A program made the translations under genes and the position numbers. The notes beneath the pieces were generated by a model. The model was not told the DNA's origin, searched no databases, and worked only from the letters and a program-made list of their open reading frames with translations. From the NCBI GenBank assembly GCA_004369085.1, contig ML210274.1, positions 1 through 64,000 on the forward strand: a stretch of DNA of 64,000 nucleotides, read 5' to 3'. Source of the stretch: Coprinopsis marcescibilis (taxonomy: Eukaryota; Basidiomycota; Agaricomycetes; Agaricales; Psathyrellaceae). Below are positions 32,291 to 43,800 of the stretch, piece after piece; positions within the stretch are counted from its first letter, which is position 1; each line of letters begins with the position of its first letter.

Positions 32291-34479
32291 ATGGCGCCTA
32301 TCCACGGCGGTACACCGTTCAGCGAAATCGACAGTGTATGCCCGTTTTCTTCAGCCTCGCAGACTTATGTCATCTTATACATTGATAGATACACAAAGAA
32401 CTGAATGATTCATTTGTCGCTTCAGCGTTATCTGCCCTTGGAAAGGCTCCCAGTGTCAAGTCTACGAGCCCGTACCCGCTCCTGTCGATTCAGTACCGCG
32501 TACACCAGCTCCGACAACTCGCCATTCTAATACAAGAGAATACCGACGCATTCTGCGAAGCCTTGGACAAAGACTTTGGGAAACCTGCCAGAGAGATTCT
32601 AATGGGCGAGCTCGGGCCTGCTTTTGAGCGAACCCTCCAGAGCGCTAAGGACGTCGAATCATGGGCAAAAACCACTCCTGCTGAAGGCGTTCCCGAATGG
32701 CAAAGTACTTGGGGGGCAAGAGTGGAGAAAAGGGCCAAAGGAGTCGTGCTTATTATATCGTGCGTTGCGTCTATTCACCGTTCTTGGCTAAATGGTTAAC
32801 CATGCGACCTCCCACAGTCCGTGGAATTACCCGATAATCCTCACCTTCCAACCTCTGATTGGTGCCATCGCGGCGGGCTGCTGTGCTGTCATAAAGCCTT
32901 CGGAAATTATCCCAACGTTCTCCACTCTCATCGCTGAGTTGGTCCCCAAGTACCTTGACCCTGCGGCCTATCGAGTAGTCCTTGGTGCGGTTCCGGAAAT
33001 TACGCGGTTGCTGGAGCTGAAATGTATGTCTCCGAGGTTCTTCTCATTCAATTCTCATCTACAACATCATTTCGTCGTTACAGGGGACCACATCTTCTAT
33101 ACCGGTAACGGACGAGTCGGGCGAATCATTGCTTCTGCGGCAGCCAAGCACCTTACGCCTATCACCCTTGAACTGGGAGGCAAGTCACCAGTCATTGTTG
33201 ATCCCGCCACATGTGGAGACCTTGCACTCGCTGCGAAGAGGATCATATGGGGAAAGATCAACAACGCTGGTCAGGTGTGTATTCGTTGCTACGGCTCACC
33301 AAGCCCATGGACTAACCACTCTGACGTTCTCTAGATCTGCATCGCACCAGACTATGTGTTGATACCCAGAGCTTCCATTCCCGCGTTTACAGCCGCTGTA
33401 TCCAAAGCACTAGCCGAGTTCTTCCCTGACGGTGCTCTCAACTCGAAGGATTACGGCCGCATTGTCTCCCCGCTTCATTTCAACAGAGTCAAAGCCCTGC
33501 TGAGTAGGACGACTGGTAAAATTGTTGTAGGGGGTAAGACTGGGAGAGGCGGAGAGCACGCTGTGGATCGAGTTGTCGAACCTACTCTCATTGTGTTCGA
33601 TGATATCGAGGTTGGGGCCAAGGATATCACTATGGAGGAAGAGCTATTCGCTCCACTGCTTCCTGTCATCCCAGTCGACAGTATTGCGGATGCTTTAGCG
33701 TTTGTTAGGGCTCGGTCAGTCAGCTTGTGTTCTCTCGGGTCTGGAACCTTCCTAATTGATCTATTAGTGACCACCCTCTCGTAATTTATGCCTTCACCAA
33801 CGACGACAAGTTGAAGCAAACTAGTAAGCTTAGTATGGGTTCTTTTGTGGGAAGCTCTCTGATACGCTTGACTATAGTTCTGGACTCGACGCTGAGTGGG
33901 AACACAGTTTTCAATGATACGTTCCAACAACTGTCAGGTAGGTTCTTCTTACCCATTTGACTCCACAACACTTGTACGAACAACCTATCCGTGTTTTCGC
34001 CAATAGTCGACCAAATTCCATTTGGAGGGGTAGGAGAATCTGGATGTGCGTCACTTCCTTTCATCCCTTCGCGCGGTGCTGAGCTAAATCATCACAGACG
34101 GGCGCCAAGTACTCAAATACACGTTTGATGAATTTGCATATCAGAGGAGTGTGCTTGATATCCCACAAAAGTACGTGTCACCATCACTTTGTTCGCCTTG
34201 GTTTCCATCCTCTGATAAACGGTGTGTGTGCTGCGCAGAGCTGAACCGTCGCTGACCATTCGATACCCTCCGACAACTGAGAAGAATCTTTCATTCTTCT
34301 CCGGGTTCCGCAAAACTGTCGTCCCCACTGCGGGCCCAGGCGTACATGCAGGACTGAAAGGGAGTAATGGTACGGAGTGGAATGGGGAGCATCATCCACA
34401 TGTACACGCAGATGGGCCAACCAATCTGGGTACACTCGGGGCCGTTGGGAATACGGTTGGAGGTTTGGGCGTTCTCTAA
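32291..34479 (+). CDS. Aldehyde dehydrogenase, ALDH3-like fatty aldehyde type
   Basis: NAD(P)-dependent oxidation of aldehydes to acids; closest in feel to ALDH3/HFD1-type fatty-aldehyde dehydrogenases. Exons are 32291-32335, 32389-32759, 32818-33023, 33084-33274, 33335-33714, 33768-33823, 33878-33937, 34007-34045, 34098-34170 and 34239-34479, giving 553 aa. Seen landmarks are [28 protein letters not shown], the cofactor-side TGNGRVG, catalytic Glu in LELGGKSP, catalytic Cys in NAGQICIAP, and the late [12 protein letters not shown]. The C-terminus adds about 50 Gly/His/Asn-rich residues after [15 protein letters not shown], with no strongly hydrophobic anchor. The catalytic set looks intact. 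Confidence 0.93.
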
Positions 34480-35337
34480 CTTTGTGGATTTGATCTCGAA
34501 AAGAGTGTAAGGTCAGTAGGCGGAGGTTTTTTTTAGCTTTTGTTTGGGAAGAAAGGAATTGGTAAGGTTACCGTTGGTCGGTGCCTGATGGTTTACGAGC
34601 CATAGGTTATTCGTATGTATTGTCCGGTGGAAATCCAAGTGGCTTGAATATTTGGCATGTACTAGTACGATTTTTGTTTGCTTTTTCTTTGGGTATGTCC
34701 TTTTCCAATACTTTCGTTGGTGTCGCACCCGTCTTTGGTAATGGTAATGAATGATAACCAGGGAAAGGTAGCTTGGTATTACATTGTCTCGGTCCAGGCT
34801 GATATGACGAACAGTTCAGAATAGCAATGTTGACCCACCCACATTTAATACTAGCAGCGTGTATCGATCACAAGCCCACGATATTTTAAACGAATGTATG
34901 TGGGCATTTCAGGAGCTGCGACTGTGCTCTCTCATGCTAGTCCCGTGTGGTGAGGTTTCAACGGCGATCGTCAGAATAATGACTTCGCCAGGAATGATCA
35001 ATACTAGCAGGTAACAAGCAAGGGTGCTCCGATTTTAGCAGTAGTCGACGCAAGCTTCGGTTAAGGGTTCGGAATTAGATACACGTTAGTCTGTTGTACG
35101 CACCATGATCGACCTAGTTTTGAGTGCTGACCGCGAAACATCAAGACGAAACGAACTTCAAGTTGGAAGCAACTGGGAGGGGCGGGATCCAGACCCAGAA
35201 CGAGGTTCAAGATAAGATAAGATAAGCGGGCCCGATTATTTCCGGTGTGACCAGACAATTCCCAGGCCTCGCGATTTCTTTTCGTCACCAAATTCAACGC
35301 TCGTCGCTGTCCAATATCGTCCTCCGTCGCCGTCGCC
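34480..35337. other. Intergenic region
   Basis: 858 bp between two plus-strand genes, containing the ALDH 3' UTR and the ATP synthase g promoter. A short AGATAAGATAAGATAAG tandem near 35211-35227 lies about 115 bp before the start codon; GATAAG is the core of GATA-factor sites, but three copies may be coincidental. No ORF is convincing. Confidence 0.45.
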
Positions 35338-35945
35338 ATGTCCTCAGCACTCATTAGACGGTCTCTTCAACGGCCAGTATTTAAGCAGCGAGCGCCCCAG
35401 GGAGTTCGCTTCAACTCAACGAACACCGACGCAGCTCAAAAGAAAGCCCAGGACGCGCTGGCAAACGCTCAGGCAACGGCGGAGAAGGTCTGGGAAACTA
35501 CCAAGCGGTTGTTTGGCCCAGTAGGAGAGACTGCTGGTCGTCTGCTCGGATGTGCGCTTATCTCTGCTCTAATCCATTACATTCTCGCTAATAGACCGGT
35601 TATTCGATTGTAGCCTATAAGGAACCGTTGGTCTACAACCTCGCTGTAGCTCGGGAGCTCGTCAAGCAGGTATACGTCGCTGAGCGTCTTGCACCACCAA
35701 ACCTTGCTGCTGTGAAGGAGGCCTACCAATCCATCTGGGAACAAGTTACCAGGCCTGGAGCTCTCCGAAGTCTCGCGGAAAGCGGGCAGGTTGCACAGGT
35801 TGGTATTTACGGACTGCAGGCATACACCATCTTCAAGGTAAGTTAGTTGTAATCTTGCGTAGCCAATTGACTTATCTATTTTCTTGCTCTTTAGGTTGGC
35901 GAAATCATCGGTCGTCGCCATGTCATCGGCTACAACATTCAATAG
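35338..35945 (+). CDS. ATP20: Mitochondrial ATP synthase subunit g
   Basis: Small membrane subunit of the F1Fo-ATP synthase that helps dimerise the complex and shape cristae. Exons are 35338-35551, 35614-35837 and 35895-35945, giving 162 aa. The N-terminus (MSSALIRRSLQRPVFKQR) is basic and Arg-rich, as for an inner-membrane import signal. The conserved block follows: GRLLGSYKEPLVYNLAVARE, then VKQVYVAERLAPP, the helix EAYQSIWEQVTRPG, and a C-terminal hydrophobic helix QVGIYGLQAYTIFKVGEIIGRR containing the expected Gly-rich pattern. Length and motif order fit the family well. Confidence 0.92.
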
Positions 35946-36680
35946 ACTATGCTCCCACCTAGACATTCCTCCTAATGCATCGACACTCTTTTTCTTCTGA
36001 TACCATTCCAACTCTTGCCCACCCACCGTTTATACCTCCACACCTGGACAGGGAACAAACAACCTCCAGATTCCAGTAAGCAGTTCCCGTATGATTCGCT
36101 GTTGTGTCAATTACCGCCAAACGCTCCAGCAGCGCATCCACCACTGCTTCATGCTTTCACAAACACAACACGGGGCTCATGAACGTTCATTCTCGAAAGG
36201 CTTTCGTCCTACTTCGCCTGCAATATTGTTTGTCTCTGCCACGACAACTGGAGGCTACTCCAGGGTGTCTAGTTGTATGCATTCGCCTCGGCGCACTTCC
36301 GTTGATTTCTTCGTGATCCATACGTCCTTGGGGATATGGATTGCTCAGCACTTAGCGTTCGACTGAACACATCGTATTCGGCCACCACCTGAGTTCAAAG
36401 TTATGTCGCGTACTTTCTCTTTGCCGGTCACGTGCGTTGTATCAAATGCAACGTGATTTCTTCTCGCCGATCGCGTCCCCAATACCCGGGATGCTGACTC
36501 AAAACGCGTTCCAACATGAAACCAATTACAGGCCGTGCTTTTCGACGGCCCGCCGCTCGTGTACCGCGGCAAAATTATGGTACTCTCCCGCCCATTATCG
36601 TATCATATTCATAAGCAAGCTCACCTTAAAACAGATTTTCAGTCGTCGGATCCCCTCCCACTTTTTTGCCGACCTTCATC
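35946..36680. other. Intergenic region
   Basis: 735 bp between ATP20 and the GFA-domain gene, both on the plus strand. No ORF here carries a recognisable domain. Confidence 0.45.
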
Positions 36681-37575
36681 ATGTCAAGTGCGACCGCAGC
36701 GGCAGTTCACGGCTCTTGTCTGTGCAAAGCGGTTCAATACACCCTCAAAGGATCCAAACCTCTCGAAATCCGGGTTTGCCATTGCGTCAACTGTAGGAAG
36801 GCAACAGGATCTGCGTTCATGACCAACAGCTTTTGGTTTAACCAGGTGAGCATTCGTTACGCTTGATGATATGGTTTTCAGTTCCGCAACGATGAATGTG
36901 GTGGCTTTTGAGTGGGCTTTGGACCCTGGGTCTGACATCTTCATCTCCACACTCCCATATGGGCGACGAACGTGCCGTGCGACGTTGCCAGTATTTTATC
37001 GTTGTTAACGTACATTTTCTCCTTCTGCGCGTGGTTGTACTTCCCGACAACCCAGGGTTGGTCAATTTTTTGACTATTCAATCTGTTGTAACCTTCGTGT
37101 GGGGCTTACTGAGCTTTCGCTGGTTTTATTCTATATAGGATTTTGAGATAACGAAGGGCAAAGACCTATTGCGCGCGTATCGGGATGAAGAGACTGCCAG
37201 TGGCATTCCTATTGACAGATACTTTTGTTCCGTTTGTGGGTCTAACATCTACCTACAATCTTCTCATAAGAAGAACAAGTGGGTCGTAGTGGGTTTGGGA
37301 ACGCTGGACTCTGAAGAGTGCTCAAGATGGGGTATGTACCAACATCCTAATCTTTCTTATGAATCGTTATCTAATCAGCAATCTCTTGCAACCTTCCCAA
37401 TCTGTAATGGCATATTCCACGGACTAATTGAACCAATTCCACGACGCCCCTGGCCAATCCATGGGCGCTGTCCACTTTTTATCTTCCAGGGCCGCACAAA
37501 GAGTTGTTTCCCGAGCAGCGACGAACGTGGATCCAGGGTATCGAGCTGAAAAACAAGGTCAACCCGAAGCTATGA
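36681..37575 (+). CDS. GFA/CENP-V-domain zinc protein
   Basis: Member of the Mss4-like-fold family that includes glutathione-dependent formaldehyde-activating (GFA) enzymes and CENP-V. Exons are 36681-36845, 37139-37331 and 37490-37575, giving 147 aa, a single domain. Zinc-ligand candidates are Cys13 and Cys15 (GSCLC), Cys33, Cys35 and Cys38 (CHCVNC), and Cys85 and Cys88 (FCSVCGS), the full family pattern. The introns are longer (293 and 158 bp) than the local norm of about 55 bp, so a small extra exon cannot be excluded. Substrate cannot be told from sequence; many fungal GFA proteins are unlikely to act on formaldehyde. Confidence 0.88.
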
Positions 37576-39346
37576 AATCCCCCGACAAGTATAACCAAAC
37601 TCGCAAATTCCGCAGAAATCCCCTATTTCTCCGGTGAGAACAATTCATAATCACATAGACGTTCTATCTCCGCCGCCCTTTCTGAATCTGACTCGGTAAC
37701 AGCTTCCAGTATCGTTTCGGGAAACATATCAGTGCCGGGTGCCCGACAAGTCCCTCGCCCCTTCTTCTTTTTTCACGGATTTCCCAACTGTGTCGGGTTT
37801 TTGGCTGCACAACCCGCGTTCAGTCGGCTCTCTCATGTACCTATTATCCCTCGTTCTCCGAAAGACGCGAATTTCATCAGATTTCTTGTCTTCTCCAGCA
37901 AGCGGAAGTGGAAGTGGAAGATCTCTTCAGGGTCCTTGATACCTTTGGAGTCTCGCACAACTTGGTCCAGGTCTCGCTGGGATTTCCCTGCCTCGAATCT
38001 ACTTCCCTCATCCCCCGCTCAACGACGGGAGGCCTAAAATGGTCCCATGACAGCCTCCTTGGACTGTTCAAACCCGAAGCGAAGAGAAAAGCCCTCGCTC
38101 GGAGTAAGTCGGTACTGGATTCCAGCACTTACATACACCCTGGCTGGGATTTCGCGCCATGGCCGGATCCCAAACGATCCTTATTCTGGTCAGACGGTTC
38201 AAGTTCCGAGTGGAGGGTAACGATTGGTTTGGATTTGGAGGGGATGACAGATGCAACAGGTGATGAGGGATCATATGTGCTTGTTTCTTGCGTTGGACTA
38301 CGCATTTTTGGAAGTTCTGCGTAGAAACGTGAGGTACTCGCGACCGCCACCAATGTCCATGTCTAAAAGTGCTCAACCCGGCGTTGGCGGTGGTGCGAGA
38401 TATTAGGGATGGGTGAGATGTGGCTTGTCGCTCGTTGGAGATGCACAGTGTCGGCTGATGTGCCGGTGGTTGAAACTTGGTGTGGCGGGGGATGTCGGAT
38501 GAAGCCCCATTTGATGCGTAGCATTTGGGATGCAAGATACTCGGAGCGTCGTCTGGTCATTGTTCGATTATTGGGGATGGATTGCTTGAAGGCTGCTTGT
38601 TGGATTAAATTTTTAAGTTGTGGCGGTTGAAAATTGTGACTCGATACAAGTACAGTACATTCTTTGAGTACTTTTAGGTAATGGTGGTGGTACAGGATTG
38701 CTATTGGTTCAGTGAGAGTACAGGATGTAGTTAGTCGGACATCCAATCGTCTAGTAGGGGCACACAATCTCGGGTGTAGCGACGCTACTAGCATAGTCTA
38801 TAGGAGAAGAATGAGATGAAAAGAAGGTGAGACAAAGATGAATGGACGGAGGAAGCGATGACGTGGGGCATAACGAGGGTGGGGGTGGTCGTAGCAAGAC
38901 ATAGAGGCATAGATAAACATAACAGAGAAATTCCGGGCAGGGAGATAACGGTAACAGAGAAGGAAAAATGAGGGAATGAAATCCAAGTTTTCCGCGGACG
39001 ATGCACGTCCTTCCGGATCCATGAGTGGATGCGCAGTGTACAGCTAGTATACATACATACAGATTGCAAGAATACAACTGGGAAATCAAGAAAACGGCGG
39101 CGGCGCCGGGTAGAGAAGCACGGGCATTCCATATTGGCCTTGTGCTCTAGTCGATGGGGAACCAATAGATGAAATAATAAACAAGAAAGGAGCGTGGATG
39201 AATGAAAGATGTGATGCGAGTGTCGAGCTCGCCCACTTCACAACAAGAGAGAGGCGATGTCCAAGAAGTAAGCGAGCGCAAGAGATCGGAAGCAGGCGAC
39301 GGTAAGCCAAATCGGTGTCAGAGAGGGATGGCAAATCGAGGCGAGC
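37576..39346. other. Gene-poor interval
   Basis: A 138-codon plus ORF at 37908-38324 and an overlapping 155-codon minus ORF at 38068-38535 compete over the same bases. The plus one has slightly more natural composition (HPGWDFAPWPDPKRSLFWSD) but no recognisable domain and no clear exon structure. The right part is presumably the 3' UTR of the HMG-box gene. I call no gene. Confidence 0.35.
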
Positions 39347-40814
39347 TTAGTATGCGTATTGAGGGACGCCAGACAGGAACGAGAAGTCCATACTGAGTTG
39401 GCCGCCGAGATTGGCGTTGCTGTTGACGAAGCTGAAATCGTCGCCACCGACGCCGAGGAAGCTGTCGCCACAGAGTCCACCGAGGGATTGTTGCTCGAAG
39501 ACTGGGAACGCCTGTGTGTAGTCGGTGAATCCCTTGTCCATATCAGCGTGGGCAAATGGATCGACGGATGAGCAGTAAGAAGGCGATCCGATGGGAGTCG
39601 CGAGGAAGTCAACTGACGCTTCCGGAGTAACTGGCGAGGAGCATTGACTCCAGTTGTCCATGAAAGAAGTGTCGATGGAGAGGTGGCTGGGATATGGGCT
39701 GCTGTAAGTTGAGTCCAGTAGCGGATCGCAGGAGAAGGAAGAGACGGGAGAATCCACAGAGTTCTCGAACGAGAATGCGGCAAAGTCCTGAGGAAGACTG
39801 TTAGAGCAAAGCCTAACGCTATAAGACACGGAGGCGCTTACCAAGGTCGACTCTTGCTTGAGCGGGGTACCAGCGTGGACCGGTTGCTCCGGGATATGCT
39901 GCTGGGCAACTGGTGTTGTCGCGCGCGTTGGCTGAGCGCTGATTGAACGCAGTTTTCGTGGGGCAGTCTCGACGGACTTGGGGAAGAAGCTCTGGTTCAC
40001 AACCTTGAGCTCAGTGTCCTCGATGGGCGCAGACGATGAGCGGCGGAAGGTACGCTCGGTAATTGGCGCCTCGAAGCGCGTGACAATCTGAGGGACGTGG
40101 TGCTTGTCGAACTCTGCGATCTCTGCCTGCAACTCCTCTCCCTTCTTCCCCTTCACCAGCAGCTCCGCTATCTTCTGACACCGTTTTATATCCTTCGGCT
40201 CCACCTCGCGCACCTTCCTCTTCTCTCCCGTCCCTCCTTTACTCTTCGTTTGCTGTGGCCTGAACGCATACTTGGGGAACTTGCGACGATGTTCTTCCTG
40301 CTCGACCTTAGCCTTGGCATGCCATACTTGACGCTCATCCTCCGACATGTTCTTCCAAGTCATACCGATGATCTTGGAGAGCGTTGAGTGGTTGGTTTCA
40401 ACTGAAGTCGAGACATGCTGGCTCTTGATGAATGAAGAGCGGAAGAGGATGAAAGCGTTGGGAGGGCGGGGAATGTGATTTTCGGGTTTCTTCTTCGAAT
40501 GAGTAGCCTTGCGAGCGGGCGCCTTCTCTTCGTTGTGTGGGAATAGGATGAACTCGCCTGGTGGCGGGAGAAGCGGGGGAGCGTCCACAAGCGGTGGAGG
40601 ACCGTCATCAAAATCCATTTCGGTAATATATGCCGTGGGCGTCGGTTCGCAAAACGGAGTGGGTGCTACAGGCGCTGTCCACACAAGCTGGTTGGCTGAA
40701 CGGGTAGCAAAAGATTAAACTTATGGGTCGATCTCCACAGAAGTCCGAATACTCACACGACGAATCAGCCTGAAGCTGCTTCCAGCACGAAGATTTAGAC
40801 CTGTCGGCAGGCAT
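39347..40814 (-). CDS. HMG-box transcription factor
   Basis: Sequence-specific DNA-binding regulator of the fungal MATA-HMG/SOX-like class. Exons are 40814-40757, 40695-39842 and 39787-39347, giving 450 aa. The HMG box is at about residues 94-167: it starts IPRPPNAFILFRSSF, includes LSKIIGMTWKNMSEDE and ends RRKFPKYAFRP. The acidic/proline N-terminus and a Ser-rich C-terminal half (QCSSPVTPEAS) look like activation regions. The second intron (54 bp) is in frame and stop-free, so retention would add 18 residues. Such factors include mating-type proteins, but I see no homeodomain or pheromone genes nearby, so this is more likely a general developmental or sexual regulator outside MAT. Confidence 0.88.
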
Positions 40815-43800
40815 TGCTAAGGAAAATGTAGGCGACGGGGGGCACGCTGGGGGAGATGGTCGAGGGGATGAGGGATCGCAAAAAACGGACGTGTAAGGGG
40901 GAAGAAATCCAGGACCGAGGAACTGCTCGCTTTCAGATATCCCCAGCTATAAGCACGAGGCTCTCTCGCCAACTTCGAATAAGGAAGGCCATCGCACATG
41001 CCAATTAGTCCCGAATGTCATAAGTCCTCATCGGGAGGAGATCTCACAGACCTTACCAGAAAGGAAGGCGAACCCCAGGAAGCCTTCCCTGGTTTGATGA
41101 ACTTCGCGCCGATGGGTATCTTTCCCAGACGAGCCGTTATGCTTTGCCTGCTCGCAGAGTATACATGTAAATCCTCAAGCACGTTGAAAGCGTATATGAG
41201 GTCGAGTTGAGGTTGAGTATTGCACTTTGCCTCCGCTTTCTATCAGGGGAAATTTATTGGGGGTGTTTTGATCCTCCAACAGGAGCTAAACTCGCAAGGG
41301 GCAACGCATCGGGATCTAATGCTTCAATTGAGCATTTCACACAAGTTTCACAGGTCTTCACCCACTTCAATGTTCTTCCGTGGGTAGTATCATAAGGCCC
41401 CATACTCAAAGTAGAGCTCCCGACTTAACACGCGCCATATACTTTGAACATGAGGCAGAAGAAGCAGCGTTTTATTACTTGGATATGATGTAGTAGGACA
41501 CGCTCTTGAACACGAGTCTCTGGATCATGTCCCGGATTACGAAAATGGTGCGTGTTGTGCGAATAGAAAGTGCAAAGTGAATCAATGGCCGCCACCAGCG
41601 TACGAATCCAGAGCGGAATCCAAACCCACGTCAAGAGTTTGAATGATGTTCGTGGATTTGAATAGATTCATTTGGCCCCTGGAATGCGAGAAACATCCAG
41701 CATGCGCCAGTTGTTAGCCAGGAGAGAATATGTGCCCTCTGTGGTCTTGAGCATAACGGGGGACGAAATGCATCATACATCTTTGAAATCCTAGCGTCCT
41801 GATCATACCACATGCCGCAGCGACTTCGCAATTCGACCTCCCAGGCTGCCCAGGCTCGCCGGACGCAACTCTATAAGGGGATCATGATTATCTGCCATCA
41901 GAATCCTACCCCATCTGGGTTATCTAAGCGGCCAAAACTCCCGATCTCGCCTAGGGACGAATTACCCTCTCCCCCGTTGTTCTGGTGAGTACAAGGTAAG
42001 CTCTTGTTGAAGGGACCACCAGTTTCCAACGACTCAAGACCAAAGCTGTACAGTGAGGTCAATTCAGTTGCATTCAATCCCCTTGGGCGCCTTGAGTTGT
42101 ACAGCCATTGGCGTTGGTTAGTGAAATTGCACGACAGGCGCCCCCAAATCAATACCGATGGCGCAGGTACCATCTGGGCCCCAGACGTCGGTATAATCTC
42201 ATCCTTCAGATTATTGAAAAAATGTCCATCGCCGGTGGGTTTCAAGCTCCAAATAATCGTTGACAACCGTGGTTCCAGATATCAAGCGAGCAAGGGTCCT
42301 GTGAATTTGTAACAACGATGCCGTTCATCCTCCAGCATCCACGGATTCAAGCCCAATGAGCGATCTCGTGGCTTGGGAATGCCGTTAAAGGTGTCGGCAG
42401 GTCCTGATGAATCCCATCCCACAGTCATATGCACCTACCGATAATAACTTCTGATAGCTTCTAGTGTCGCCCACTCATTAGACCGTCGCCTACAATATAT
42501 GTACACACCCGACTTGCTTTCCCGCCTCAACAAGACATGTATAGATAGCAAAGGGAAATGTACATGGGCTCAAACGGCTGTTGTTACATGGGCAAAGGGG
42601 TGTTACGAGACAGATGAGCAATCATAGAAGATTCCGTCAGAAATTCACAACCCCCAAACTCGGCGTAGTCCCCGAACCGCTCAGGATTCCATGTCCCTTT
42701 GCTGGAGCTCTAACCCTCTCCGGGTTCGAATTAGCGGTCGAGATAAAACGATCAAAGTCGATAATCAGTGGTCATGACATTTACATCCGTTTCCTCCGAA
42801 TTTTTTATCTCCTCGAACTGTGCGGGCTCAGTGAGAGTTTTACGGTCTGATAGGACAAGGCTCGAGGTTTCGACTTGTGGAAAGCGAAAATGACCATATG
42901 GACGAACCTATCGTCAGGATAACAACGGATTCTGGGTGGATTGAGTCATCCGGACCTCCAATGTATTAAACCTACTTCAAGCACAAGGCACATCGCCTTT
43001 CAAATTCGATGGAAAATGATGTAATATTATTCCAAACAGGAGCTGCGCCGCGGTCAGGCACCACAGTGGCCTGACACCTGACAGAATGACAGAAGTAAAA
43101 GCGTAATTCAGGTCATTTCGCGGTTGCGACGGTATATAGGATCTAGGGCTGCATGCCTACGCATCGTATTGATATTGAGCCTAAAGGTCATTAGTGGTTT
43201 GCTGAGATGCCCATCCTATATGCGTTGTTGAGCGTCTCTTACCCCTCACTCGCGCCCAACATCTCAGCCTGACCAGATAAAACTAAAACGGTCTTGGTGT
43301 GAACTTATCAGAACGACACCGGATCATATTCCCTTCTTGAAATACGAAACGAGACGGGGGACGGCGGGGCGGGGACCGTGTCTTATTCAAGCAGGCGTGC
43401 GCGAATATGTCGGGCGTCCTGACTCGTACGCTTGTTTCCTAGTCCCTCGTCAGGCTCTTTCGAGTCAATCTCCCAGGTTGTGACTGTCTGATATAAGGTG
43501 CTGGTATTGACAGTGCTACGGTTATTTACTCTAAGGTGCGTATCGACAATAACACAGCCGGAGTAAGCAGGCAAGCTTGTTGAATACCCTGTACAGCTCG
43601 GACTACGGTCAGGGATGGCCCCAGGCGCTCCGCTCGGGGTCGATAAGTACAGACAATGCCTGCCATTGCTCGCGCCAAACCCGCCGAAACGAATAGCAAT
43701 GCAAATATCCAACGTATTGGAAGCGCGATACTCCACTGGTTTACCCGTTTTATTCCACCGACACCGACGGATTGGTTACTGTCGTTGTAAAAGTGCTCAC

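Noticed and set aside
37908..38324. 138-codon plus ORF
   Set aside because: Moderately natural composition but no domain, no clear start context and a long overlapping antisense ORF.
39347..40814. Possible mating-type locus around the HMG-box gene
   Set aside because: No homeodomain pair, pheromone or pheromone receptor gene is present nearby; HMG-box factors are common outside MAT.
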